From the NCBI RefSeq assembly GCF_001614315.2, contig NZ_LVEG02000001.1:620001-684000 (forward strand): DNA of 64,000 bases, in the 5' to 3' direction. This DNA comes from Halofilum ochraceum. Lineage in GTDB: Bacteria > Pseudomonadota > Gammaproteobacteria > XJ16 > Halofilaceae. Positions 20,787 through 29,683 of this stretch are shown piece by piece. The position numbers were made by a program, and so were the translations under genes. The notes beneath the pieces are model-generated. The model did not search any database. It was not told the DNA's origin and saw nothing but the letters and a program-made list of their open reading frames with translations. The number at the start of each line of letters is the position of its first letter. Position 1 is the first letter of the stretch.

Positions 20787-22673
20787 ATGCGTTTCGCGCC
20801 GGGTCGCCGATTGCAGTCCATTGCCGGTATCGCGCTTGCCGGTGTCCTGTTTGTCGCCGTCGTGCTGCTCGCCGATGCCCTGCTGGTCGGGGCACGCGTC
20901 GATCTGACCGAGGACCGTCTGTATACCCTGTCCGAGGCCACGCACGGTATCGTCGAGGATATCGATGAGCCGATCGAGTTCACGCTGTACTTCTCGAACG
21001 ACGCCGCCGAGGGCGTGCCGTTCGTGCGTCAGTACGCACAGCGTGTACGGGAACTGCTCGAGGAATACGAGGCCCTGTCCGGTGGCCGCATCGATGTGCG
21101 CACGGTCGACCCCAAACCCCTGACGGAGGCGCGCGACCGCGCCCTTGAGCACGGTCTCGAACCGGTTCCTTCCGGCACCGGCAACAATGCCCGGCTGTTC
21201 CTCGGCCTGGTCGCGACCAACAGCACCGATGGCGTCGAGGTCATCGAGTTCTTCGAGCCCGAGCGCGAGCGCTTCCTCGAATACGATATCTCGCGTCTCG
21301 TCTGGTCGCTGATGAATCCCGACCCGCCCGTGGTCGGGGTCATGTCCCGGCTCGATATCACCGAGCGCTACAACCCGAGCACGCGCGAACCGATCCCGGC
21401 GTGGGCCGTTGTCGACCGGATCAAGGAATTCGCCGAAGTCCGCGAGGTGGACACGCCGACCACGGGCATCGACCCGGAAATCGACGTGCTCATGCTGGTG
21501 CACCCGCGCGATTACCGGGAACGCACGTTATATGCCGTCGATCAGTACCTGACCCACGGCGGGCGCGCGGCGGTATTCGTGGATCCGGTGGCGGATACCG
21601 CTTCGGGCCCCACTCGCGATCAGCCGGACGGTCGCGTCAGTGCGTCGGACCCGGGGCCGCTGCTCGAGGCGTGGGGGGTCGACGTCACGCTCGGGCACGC
21701 CGTCGCCGATCCGCGCAATGGCCTGGTGGTCAGCACCGGCGAGGGCCGCCAGACCGTGCATCCCGGGCTGCTCGGGATCACCCGTCAGGGGCTGGCGACG
21801 GATGATGTCATTACCGCCACGGTCGAGCGCCTCGTATTCGGCTCGCCGGGCGTGATCACCAATGCCGAAGGCGGTCTCGAGATCACGCCGCTGGTGCAGG
21901 CCGCGCCGTCCGCCAGCGTACTGCCGGCGGAGCGCTTTGTGGGTCTCGACGATCCGTCTGAACTCGCGCGTGGCCTGAAACCGCTGGGGCGTCCCTTGAC
22001 CGTGGCCGCACGTCTGCACGGCGATCTGCGTTCGGCCTGGCCCGATGGACCGCCGCCCGAAGGGGAACCGCCGGCGGGCGGCCATCGGGCGGCGGCAGCG
22101 GATCCGGCCAATATGGTGCTGTTTGCGGATACCGATGTCCTGTCCGATCGGCTCTGGGTGAACGAGCGCCGCCAGCGCGGTCAGACCGTGCGCGAGGCCT
22201 TCGCGGGGAACGGCGACATGGTGGCGAACGCCATCGAAAACCTGCTGGGCAGCGATGCCCTGATCGGCATTCGCGGCGCGGGCACTTCGGCGCGCCCGTT
22301 CACGCGCGTTCAGGAACTTGAGCGTGAAGCGGCCAACCAGTTCCGGGAAAAGGAACGGGAGCTGCGCGAGGCCCTGGAGGAGACCGAACAGCGCCTGGAG
22401 GCGCTGCGCAGTGGCCGCGAAGCCGGTGAGGGTGGCGTGATCCTGAGCGAGGAACAGCAGCAGGAACTCGCCGCGCAGCGCGAGCGCCGTAATCGCCTGC
22501 GGCGCGAGTTGCGCGAGGTTCGGCAGCGTCTGGACGCGCGGATCGAGGCGCTGGGCGATCGCCTGCGGCTGCTGAATATCGTCGCGGTACCCGGCGTCGT
22601 CGCATTGACGGCGCTGCTGGTGTTCGGATTCCGGCGGCGGCGCCGTCGCAGACGCGCGGCGGCAGCGGCGTGA
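20787..22673 (+). CDS. GldG-like ABC auxiliary membrane protein
   Basis: 628 aa. An N-terminal membrane helix (SIAGIALAGVLFVAVVLLAD) is followed by a large periplasmic part beginning VDLTEDRLYTLSEAT, the typical opening of the GldG/ABC-transp-aux family, and by a ThuA/GATase-like region (DVLMLVHPRDYRERTLYAVD; GGRAAVFVDP). Residues ~510-590 form a charged coiled coil rich in Arg/Glu, then a C-terminal membrane helix (LLNIVAVPGVVALTALLVFG) and a poly-Arg tail. It probably bridges the ABC subunits to a periplasmic partner. The stop overlaps the GTG start of the DUF4340 gene. Confidence 0.85.
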   Translation: MRFAPGRRLQSIAGIALAGVLFVAVVLLADALLVGARVDLTEDRLYTLSEATHGIVEDIDEPIEFTLYFSNDAAEGVPFVRQYAQRVRELLEEYEALSGGRIDVRTVDPKPLTEARDRALEHGLEPVPSGTGNNARLFLGLVATNSTDGVEVIEFFEPERERFLEYDISRLVWSLMNPDPPVVGVMSRLDITERYNPSTREPIPAWAVVDRIKEFAEVREVDTPTTGIDPEIDVLMLVHPRDYRERTLYAVDQYLTHGGRAAVFVDPVADTASGPTRDQPDGRVSASDPGPLLEAWGVDVTLGHAVADPRNGLVVSTGEGRQTVHPGLLGITRQGLATDDVITATVERLVFGSPGVITNAEGGLEITPLVQAAPSASVLPAERFVGLDDPSELARGLKPLGRPLTVAARLHGDLRSAWPDGPPPEGEPPAGGHRAAAADPANMVLFADTDVLSDRLWVNERRQRGQTVREAFAGNGDMVANAIENLLGSDALIGIRGAGTSARPFTRVQELEREAANQFREKERELREALEETEQRLEALRSGREAGEGGVILSEEQQQELAAQRERRNRLRRELREVRQRLDARIEALGDRLRLLNIVAVPGVVALTALLVFGFRRRRRRRRAAAAA

Positions 22674-23704
22674 GCGGACGTACGCTCGCTGCCCTGGCAC
22701 TCCTGACCGTACTCGCCGTGGCTGCGGCATGGTACGTGCGTCAGCCGGTGCCGGAGCCCGCCGCGGATACCGCCGGTGATCACTTCATGCCCGGTCTGGC
22801 GGATCGTCTCCCGTCGGTGACGGGCGTCCGCGCCCGGATCGCGGGAGGGAAGCTCCTCGCGGACGTCGTGCGCGACGGCGATATCTGGCGTGTGCGCAAC
22901 CGCGACGGTTATCCGGCGGACCCCGGCACATTGCGGGGCACGTTGATCGCGCTGTCCGAGGCGCGACGGCAGGATGCGAAAACGGATCGCCCGGAAGGCT
23001 GGGATCGGCTGGGACTGCAGCCGATCGAGGAAGCCGATGCCGGCGGGGTCGAGCTGACGCTCGAGGGGCTGGATCCGGCGCCGCGCGTCATCATCGGCGA
23101 GACGGCGGGCGCTGATACCGGGGGGACATACCTGCGCCGCTTGGACGGCGACGATGGGCGCGCGTGGCTGGTCTCGGAACGGATTGAAAGGCCCGCGGAG
23201 ATCGGTGACTGGCTCGATGACCGCCTGACGGAAATCCCGATCCAGCGGATGCGCTCGGTCGAGATCGTTGCGCGCGATGGTGAACCGGTCCGGGTCGCGC
23301 GCGAGCAACCACGGTCCCGGAACTTCGAGATCGCCAACCGGCCCGAAGGTCGCCGCCCGCTGTCCAACAGTATCGCCCGCTCGGTCGTGCGGATCGTCTC
23401 CGATCTGCGCCTGACGGACGTGCATCCGGCCCCTGCGGTCGATCTGCCTCCCCGCCTGGCCGAGGCCCGGTTCGAGACGCTGGACGGTCTGCGGATCGTG
23501 ATCGAAGCGTTTGCCGCCGAGCGCGGAACGGGCCCGCGTTATATCCGCCTCCGCGCGGAGGCGGCAGCGGGTTCGGGCGATCCGGTGCGCCAGCAGGTCG
23601 ATACGCTCAATGCGCGTTTCGATGGCTGGCTCTACGCGATCCCCGAGTACAAATTCGTCAATATGACGCACACGCTGGAAAGCGTACTCGAGGATCCGAG
23701 GTAG
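22670..23704 (+). CDS. DUF4340 protein, last gene of the GldA-like operon
   Basis: 344 aa with a GTG start overlapping the previous stop. A single N-terminal membrane anchor (LAALALLTVLAVAAAWYV) precedes a periplasmic domain with repeated beta-rich units, including WRVRNRDGYPADPGTLRGTL and EGWDRLGLQPIEEADAGGVE, typical of DUF4340. Its constant neighbourhood with GldG-like genes across gammaproteobacteria suggests it completes the same complex. Function unknown. Confidence 0.82.
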   Translation: MSGRTLAALALLTVLAVAAAWYVRQPVPEPAADTAGDHFMPGLADRLPSVTGVRARIAGGKLLADVVRDGDIWRVRNRDGYPADPGTLRGTLIALSEARRQDAKTDRPEGWDRLGLQPIEEADAGGVELTLEGLDPAPRVIIGETAGADTGGTYLRRLDGDDGRAWLVSERIERPAEIGDWLDDRLTEIPIQRMRSVEIVARDGEPVRVAREQPRSRNFEIANRPEGRRPLSNSIARSVVRIVSDLRLTDVHPAPAVDLPPRLAEARFETLDGLRIVIEAFAAERGTGPRYIRLRAEAAAGSGDPVRQQVDTLNARFDGWLYAIPEYKFVNMTHTLESVLEDPR

Positions 23705-23755
23705 GACTGCGCACGGCGGCCCGGCATCGCTCGATCGCCGCCGGAAGGCCCGCCG

Positions 23756-24640
23756 TTACTCGGACGTCGATGCCCCCGAGCCGTCCGCGGCGCCTTTCAG
23801 ATACCGATTCAGAAACGCGGTCGTTTCCGCCCATGCACGGGCCGCGGTATCGGGCTCGTAATTTTCGCCGGACGGATTCGCGAAGGCGTGGCCCGCGCCC
23901 TCGTAAACGTGGATCTCGTGGGGTTTCTCCAGCTGCGTGAGCACCTGACCGAATTCCCGCACTGTCTCCGTCGGCACGACACTGTCTTCGCTGCCAAAGA
24001 GACCCAGAATGGGCACGTCCAGCGGCGCGAGGCGGTCGGCATCGGTCTCGAGCTCACCGTAATAGATCACGCTGGCATCCAGCTCCTCCGGGAACATCAG
24101 TGCCGTGCGCAGGGACCAGCCGCCGCCAAAGCACCAGCCCACACTGCCGATCCTTGCCGTCGACGGCATGACGTCCAGGTAGTAGAAGGCCTGCTCGATA
24201 TTGCGTTCGAGCCGATCGGTCCGGGCCATCGCCTTGTCCATCAGTGTGCGGGCCCGTTTCGGGCGCTGGGCCGTTTCGCCTTCATACAGATCCACCGCCA
24301 GCGCCACATAGCCGGCGTCGGCGAACCGACGGGCCATCGCCCGGATATTGTCATTCAGTCCCCACCACTCATGGATCAGTACGACGGCGGGGAACGGGCC
24401 CGAGCCGGTGCGCGGGCGCGCCAGATAACCGCTGACGGGTTCGCCGTCGAGGGTCGCGTAGTCGCGCGTTTCCGCGTGCACGGTCTCCTGGTCCGCCTCT
24501 ATGTTGGCGCTCGGGGTGTCGTCCGCATGCTCTTCCGCGACGCGCTCCCCGTAGTCGGAATCTTCGGCATGGGCGGGAATGAGCGTGAATACGAGCGCGA
24601 GCGCGAGTAGCTGCGGGACAATCTGGCAGATTCGTTGCAT
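23756..24640 (-). CDS. Exported dienelactone-hydrolase-like protein
   Basis: 294 aa. A signal peptide (QLLALALVFTLIPAHAED) is followed by an acidic linker and an alpha/beta-hydrolase. The DLH triad is present: C170 in GWCFGGGW, D219 in GSEDSVVP and H251 in GAGHAF, with the oxyanion-side glutamate E91 in HEWWG. Cytosolic DLH opens dienelactones in chloroaromatic catabolism, but exported relatives act on unknown esters or lactones. Convergent with the DUF4340 gene and divergent from the diguanylate cyclase. Confidence 0.88.
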   Translation of the reverse strand: MQRICQIVPQLLALALVFTLIPAHAEDSDYGERVAEEHADDTPSANIEADQETVHAETRDYATLDGEPVSGYLARPRTGSGPFPAVVLIHEWWGLNDNIRAMARRFADAGYVALAVDLYEGETAQRPKRARTLMDKAMARTDRLERNIEQAFYYLDVMPSTARIGSVGWCFGGGWSLRTALMFPEELDASVIYYGELETDADRLAPLDVPILGLFGSEDSVVPTETVREFGQVLTQLEKPHEIHVYEGAGHAFANPSGENYEPDTAARAWAETTAFLNRYLKGAADGSGASTSE

Positions 24641-24796
24641 AAGTATTCCGGTCGAGGGTTTCGTCCGATTGTAGCCGCCGGCGCGTGTTGGCCCAACGTC
24701 GCGTTTTCTCCGCCCGCTGCAATCGCTCCATCCGGACCCTGTCAGGCCTGTATTCTCTATACCGGCCGGCCCGGGGCGGGCAGAAACCGGACACCG

Positions 24797-26857
24797 ATGC
24801 GCACACTCTCCGAAATCCGGTCCAGTGGCAGGATTCTGCAGGTCGCGGCTTCAGCAGTCGTGATCCTGCTCGCGCTGGCCGCGTTCGCGGCACCTTCGCA
24901 CGCGGCTGGGAATTGGCTGGATGCCACCAGCATCGCCGCGCTGCTCGCTTGTGCCGGCGGCCTCATGGCGATCACCATCGGCGCGCCGCGGCTGTCGACC
25001 GCGCTTGCGATCGTCGCCATTACCGGCGGTATGGCCTCGCTCGATGGCCTGTATGTGCCGTGGATAGGCGGTGGTCCGGATGCCGGCGATACCGCCGGCC
25101 TGCTGACCCGGGTAATCGCCATGGCGACCGTGCTGGCGGGTCTTGCGATCGGTGCGGCCGCCTGGCTGCGCAAGCCGCGCCGGCGCGCAATGACCGTGGT
25201 TTCCGTGGGGGCGATCACGGTCGCCCTTGGCCTCGCGGGTCTCCTTCATGATCTGTTCCCCGGCGCCGAGACAAGCGGGCCGGCGCTGTGGCTCACGATC
25301 TGGCGTGCACTGCTGCTGGTCGTGCTGGGCACAGCCATTATCCTGGTCGGTCGGCCGGCGCGCCGCCGGGCCCGTAGCCGGCTTACGCGGTGGCTGTTCG
25401 TGCCAGTGGCCCTCGCGGTCGCCGCGGGTGCCCTGCTGCTTGCGCAGCTGGTCCGGATTCAGGAAATGGGTCAGCTCGACGCCCGCATCGAGACGACCAT
25501 GGAGCGGATCGAAGACCAGCTCGCCGCCCGACTGGCATCCAGCGTACTGGGAATCGATCGAATGGCGCGCTCCTGGACGTGGACCGGGCAGCCGGAGCGC
25601 AATGACTGGAAGACGGACGCCTGGCTGTTCGTCGATCATTACCCCGAGGTGCGGGCCGTCGCCTGGGTAGACCCGGAGACACGTGTACGCTGGCTCGCGC
25701 CGCTGGCCGGCTCGCATGCGCTGCAGAATAACCTGCTCAGGGATCACGGCGTCATGGGCGCGGCGCTCGAGCGCGCGCGTGAGGCGCGTGGTCCGGCCAT
25801 GAGCGACCCGGTGGAACTGGCGATCGGCGGACTCGGGTTCATCGTGGCGGCACCGGTTCCGCGCGGCGCGGATTTCCTCGGTCATATCGTCGGTTTCTAC
25901 CGTTTCAAACCGATCATGGAGCGGATCCGGGGGGATGTAGCGCCGGGATATACGATCTCACTGGCGAACGATGCCGGGACGATCTTCCCCGCCCGGCGCT
26001 TGGTGGAGAGGCCGGATGGCGGCTGGTGGAAGGAAGATCGCTTCAAGGCCTATGGAGCCGAGTGGACGATCCGGATCGCGCCCGGTCAGGAGACGCGCGA
26101 ACGCTACCTGACGTCTTTGCCCGGATTGACCCTGGCCATCGGTCTCGCGCTCGCGCTGCTCGTCGGGGTGGCCGTGTACCAGGCGGAGGTTTCCCGGCTG
26201 TCGGCACGGCGTCTCGGTTATGCGGTCGAGCGGCGGGCGCGGGTCGAAGCGGAACTGCGGCGTCATCAGCGCACACTCGAGCAGCGCGTGGAGGCCAGAA
26301 CCGCGGATCTCAACGCGAAGCAGGAGGAACTCGAACGCAGCAACGCGGAGCTCGAACGACTGGCGACCACCGATGAACTGACGGGGGTCTGTAATCGGCG
26401 CCGTTTCCTCGAGGTCGCCGAGCATGAGCTGCGCGCCGCACGGCGCTACGACCGGGCCTTGTCGCTGATCATGTTCGATCTGGATCATTTCAAACGGATC
26501 AATGACCGCCATGGGCACCAGTGCGGCGACCGGGTGCTGACGGCGGCCGCGGAAACGGCGGGTGCGGGGCTGCGGGAAACGGACTGCCTGGCCCGCTACG
26601 GTGGCGAAGAATTCGCGGTGCTGTTGCCGGAAAGCGGGCCAGCGGAGGCCGACGCGGTCGCCGAGCGTATGCGCGACGCGCTTGCGCGGCTGACGGTGGA
26701 GTGCGATGGGGGCGAGTTGTCCCTGACAGCGAGCTTCGGCGCCGCGGCTCTGATGGCGGCGGACCGGGATATCGACCAGCTCCTCGAACGCGCGGATCGC
26801 GCCCTCTACGAGGCCAAAAGCGCGGGCCGGAATCAGGTCGTCCATCTGGATGCATGA
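24797..26857 (+). CDS. Membrane diguanylate cyclase
   Basis: 686 aa from MRTLSEIRSSGRILQ; the frame continues ~160 bp upstream without a better start. Several hydrophobic segments (~15-220), then an extracytoplasmic sensor of CHASE-like layout (~220-430: ARLASSVLGIDRMARSWTW; AVAWVDPETRVRWLAPLAG), a further helix, a coiled coil (QEELERSNAELERLATTDEL) and a GGDEF domain. The active site is GGEEF at 602-606 and an RxxD inhibitory site (RETD) lies five residues before it, so product feedback is likely. It should make cyclic-di-GMP; the signal is unknown. Confidence 0.9.
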   Translation: MRTLSEIRSSGRILQVAASAVVILLALAAFAAPSHAAGNWLDATSIAALLACAGGLMAITIGAPRLSTALAIVAITGGMASLDGLYVPWIGGGPDAGDTAGLLTRVIAMATVLAGLAIGAAAWLRKPRRRAMTVVSVGAITVALGLAGLLHDLFPGAETSGPALWLTIWRALLLVVLGTAIILVGRPARRRARSRLTRWLFVPVALAVAAGALLLAQLVRIQEMGQLDARIETTMERIEDQLAARLASSVLGIDRMARSWTWTGQPERNDWKTDAWLFVDHYPEVRAVAWVDPETRVRWLAPLAGSHALQNNLLRDHGVMGAALERAREARGPAMSDPVELAIGGLGFIVAAPVPRGADFLGHIVGFYRFKPIMERIRGDVAPGYTISLANDAGTIFPARRLVERPDGGWWKEDRFKAYGAEWTIRIAPGQETRERYLTSLPGLTLAIGLALALLVGVAVYQAEVSRLSARRLGYAVERRARVEAELRRHQRTLEQRVEARTADLNAKQEELERSNAELERLATTDELTGVCNRRRFLEVAEHELRAARRYDRALSLIMFDLDHFKRINDRHGHQCGDRVLTAAAETAGAGLRETDCLARYGGEEFAVLLPESGPAEADAVAERMRDALARLTVECDGGELSLTASFGAAALMAADRDIDQLLERADRALYEAKSAGRNQVVHLDA

Positions 26858-26956
26858 TGTGACTGCGTGACCCGGGGGCGGTGATCGGCGGGGCGCCGCC
26901 TCCGGCCGTTCGAGCCCGTCGGCCGAACCACCCCGGTACCGTCGGGATCGAGTCCG

Positions 26957-26976
26957 GTAGCCCGGATTGGCGCGGC
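26957..26976. repeat. GTAGCCCGGAT-type dispersed motif
   Basis: GTAGCCCGGATTGGCGCGGC in the gap before the glucosaminidase gene shares its first 11 bases with the sequence at 41952-41962. The GTAGCCCGGAT opening is a frequent dispersed intergenic motif in proteobacteria. This copy has no visible inverse arm. Confidence 0.4.
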
Positions 26977-27003
26977 ACTGCACGAGTCGGGCACAATACA
27001 GCC

Positions 27004-27861
27004 ATGAATACGAATGAAACCGGCAGGCGCGGCCTCGTCGCGTTCCTGCGTGATCACAGGCCGATCGTGGTCGTGAGTATGGTCGCTGGGCTCCTCATCG
27101 TTTTTGCGGTAGCCGGTCCGCTGCTGGTGGCACCACCCGGACCCGGTGTGCGCAATGTCGCCGATCTTCCGAAAGCGGAGGAAGAGCAGCCCGAGGAAAA
27201 ACAGGCGGAGAGAGAGCAGAAACTCCCGGCCAAGAAACAGAACTTCTTCGATTTCCTCCGCCCGGTGATTCGCGCTGAGAACAATCGGGTACGCGAGCAG
27301 CGCGAGCGCCTGCGCGGACTGCTTGAGACCCTGAAAGCGGAGGGGTCGCTGTCCTCGGGCGAGCGCAAGTGGCTTGCGCGCATGGCGGAACGTTATCGTG
27401 TCAAGGCCGATGAGCCGCTGGCGCGCGCGCGTGCCCTGTGGGCGCGCATCGATATCATTCCGGTCTCGCTGGCCCTCTCACAGGCCGCCCTCGAATCCGC
27501 GTGGGGTCAGTCGCGATTCGCCCGCGAGGCCAACAATCTGTTCGGGGAGTGGTGCTTTGAGCCGGGTTGCGGCGTGGTCCCGGAGCGACGGCCCGCGGGG
27601 AAAACCTACGAGGTCGAGGCGTTTGATGGTGTCGGTGGCTCAGTACGCAGTTATATCCACAACCTCAACTCCCATCCCGCCTACGCGCCACTGCGCGAAA
27701 TCCGGGCCCGGGCGCGGGCCGCGGGCGAGATGCCGAGTGGCTATGAGATGGCGGCCGGGCTGGTGAATTACGCCGCGATAGGAGAGAAGTATGTCGGCCA
27801 CATCCGCAGCGTCATCGAGGCCAACGGGCTTCGTCGGCAGCCGGACCAGCAGTCGGGGTAA
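27004..27861 (+). CDS. Bax-like glucosaminidase-domain protein
   Basis: 285 aa. One N-terminal membrane helix (VVVSMVAGLLIVFAVAGPLL) precedes a charged linker (KAEEEQPEEKQAEREQKLPA) and a C-terminal mannosyl-glycoprotein endo-beta-N-acetylglucosaminidase-like domain. The catalytic-type region is LALSQAALESAWGQSRFAR, with the conserved glutamate in ALESAWG, then NNLFGEWCFEPGCGVVP and VRSYIHNLNSHPAY. This matches the Bax family, anchored peptidoglycan-active proteins. It ends one base before the deacetylase start, so the two cell-envelope genes are probably translated together. Confidence 0.88.
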   Translation: MNTNETGRRGLVAFLRDHRPIVVVSMVAGLLIVFAVAGPLLVAPPGPGVRNVADLPKAEEEQPEEKQAEREQKLPAKKQNFFDFLRPVIRAENNRVREQRERLRGLLETLKAEGSLSSGERKWLARMAERYRVKADEPLARARALWARIDIIPVSLALSQAALESAWGQSRFAREANNLFGEWCFEPGCGVVPERRPAGKTYEVEAFDGVGGSVRSYIHNLNSHPAYAPLREIRARARAAGEMPSGYEMAAGLVNYAAIGEKYVGHIRSVIEANGLRRQPDQQSG

Positions 27862-27862
27862 A

Positions 27863-28921
27863 GTGCGCGCCGGCTGTCTGGCGCTCGCCTCCATGGCGGC
27901 GTTTTTCTCCTCGTTCGCGTCCGCGGCGAGTGGGGTCGTGCTCGAATACCATCACGTGGCGAACGATACGCCGCCATCGACCAGCGTGACGCCGGCGAAA
28001 TTCGAGGCGCACATGGATCACCTCGCGGACAACGATTTCAGTATCTGGCCGCTGCCAAAACTCGTCGAGACCCTTCGCGAGGGCGGTGACGTCCCCGAAC
28101 GGACCGTCGCGCTCACGTTCGATGATGCGTACGCCTCGGTCTACGATGAGGTCTTCCCGCGGCTTCAGGATCGCGGCTGGCCGTTCACCGTGTTTGTCTC
28201 GACCGGGTCGATCGACAAAGGGATCGATGCGTACACGAGTTGGGACGAATTGCGGCAAATGGAAGCGGCCGGCGTCACCATCGCCAATCACAGCGTCGAT
28301 CATGCCCACATGGTGGCGCAGGGCGATCGCGATCGCCGGGAGTGGCTTGAGGACGCGCGGGCGAATATCGTCGATGCCCAGGCGCGTCTCAATGAGGAAC
28401 TGGAGTCCCCTGCGCGCCTTTTCGCCTGGCCATTCGGGGAGTTCTCGCCGCCGCTGCAGCGGCTGCTCGCGGATCTCGATTACGTCGGCTTCGGACAGCA
28501 GTCCGGCGCCGTCGGGCCGGACAGCGATTTCACCGCGTTACCCCGGTTCCCGCTTGCGACCGGCTTCGATTCGCTGGACAGCTTTGCCCTCAAGGTCCGC
28601 TCGCGGCCCCTGCCCGTGGCGGAGGCGGAGCCCGCCAGTGGCGTGCTGGGCCCCGATGCCGAGCGCCCGGTCCTGAATCTGACACTGGAGGAGGGGCCGT
28701 ACCGTCCGGAAACGGTACGCTGCTACATCGGGGGCGGGCCCGCCGAGACCGAAATCGACGAGAGTATGCCGGCAACACTGCGCGTGCGACCCACGGAGGC
28801 GCTGGGGACGGGCCGAACCAAGATCAATTGCACGGCACCGGCGACCGATGGTGATCAATGGTTCTGGTACAGCTACGTATGGATGAAACCCAATCCCGAC
28901 GGTACCTGGTACAGTGACTGA
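27863..28921 (+). CDS. Exported polysaccharide deacetylase
   Basis: 352 aa from a GTG, chosen because CGGGGT lies just upstream, the protein then begins with a signal peptide (MRAGCLALASMAAFFSSFAS), and it avoids a 71-bp overlap with the previous gene; ATG 27791 is the alternative. NodB-type metal and catalytic residues are visible: D87-D88 in ALTFDDAY and H143, H147 in ANHSVDHAHM. The opening VVLEYHHVAND resembles PgaB-type deacetylases. An extra C-terminal beta-rich domain of ~110 residues follows. It likely removes N-acetyl groups from a cell-surface glycan. It overlaps the DUF502 gene by 8 bp. Confidence 0.87.
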   Translation: MRAGCLALASMAAFFSSFASAASGVVLEYHHVANDTPPSTSVTPAKFEAHMDHLADNDFSIWPLPKLVETLREGGDVPERTVALTFDDAYASVYDEVFPRLQDRGWPFTVFVSTGSIDKGIDAYTSWDELRQMEAAGVTIANHSVDHAHMVAQGDRDRREWLEDARANIVDAQARLNEELESPARLFAWPFGEFSPPLQRLLADLDYVGFGQQSGAVGPDSDFTALPRFPLATGFDSLDSFALKVRSRPLPVAEAEPASGVLGPDAERPVLNLTLEEGPYRPETVRCYIGGGPAETEIDESMPATLRVRPTEALGTGRTKINCTAPATDGDQWFWYSYVWMKPNPDGTWYSD

Positions 28922-29573
28922 CTTGGCCGGGCACCCAAGTGACGGGCTCTGGCAGCGCCTGTGGCGCACGTTCCTCTCCGGTCTGGCGACCGTCCTGCCG
29001 GTCGGTATCACGCTCTATCTGGTCTGGTGGCTGCTGCAGCAGGCCGAGTCGCTGTTTGGCGGGCTGGTGCGAGTCGTGTTGCCCGACGGCTGGTACTTTC
29101 CGGGCCTGGGAATCCTGGTCGCGATCGGGGTCGTTCTGCTGGTCGGGGCCTTTCTGAACGCATGGCTGTTCGCCCGTCTGGTCGATCTGGGCGAAGCGAT
29201 ACTGAGCCGGATTCCCCTGGTCAAAACCGTATATACCGGACTGCGCGATATTCTCGGATTCCTCTCGCGCTCGGGCGGGGAGTCGGATCTCAAGCAGGTG
29301 GTTTCGGTCGAGATCCAGCCCGAGGTCCACGTGATCGGCTTCGTGACCGATAACGACGTCGGTCAGGGGCTGCCTGAACTCGCGCGCGATGCCGACGATC
29401 CGCTGGTTTCCGTTTACATGCCGATGGGGTACCAGGTAGGGGGGTATACCCTCTACCTGCCCGAGAGCCGGCTGCAGCCGCTCGATCTTTCGATCGAGCA
29501 GGCCATGCGGGTGGTACTCACGGCGGGCGTCAATCGCCCGCACTCCACGGGCGGTGACGGTAACCGGGGATAG
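28914..29573 (+). CDS. DUF502 membrane protein
   Basis: 219 aa with a GTG start inside the 3' end of the deacetylase gene. Two hydrophobic helices (~20-45, ~60-85) are followed by the family signature SRIPLVKTVYTGLRDILGFL and a soluble beta-rich domain with VIGFVTDNDV and PLVSVYMPMGY. DUF502 proteins are widespread with no firm biochemical role. Grouping with a glucosaminidase and a deacetylase hints at an envelope function. Confidence 0.88.
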   Translation: MTDLAGHPSDGLWQRLWRTFLSGLATVLPVGITLYLVWWLLQQAESLFGGLVRVVLPDGWYFPGLGILVAIGVVLLVGAFLNAWLFARLVDLGEAILSRIPLVKTVYTGLRDILGFLSRSGGESDLKQVVSVEIQPEVHVIGFVTDNDVGQGLPELARDADDPLVSVYMPMGYQVGGYTLYLPESRLQPLDLSIEQAMRVVLTAGVNRPHSTGGDGNRG

Positions 29574-29683
29574 GGCGGGGACGGGCCGCCCGAGGGCATT
29601 CCTCGACGGGCGTGGAAGTCCCCCCGCTGGCGCCACCGCCCCATATCCGGCGGGCGGGTAAAAGGCTCCGGGGCCGACGCGGC

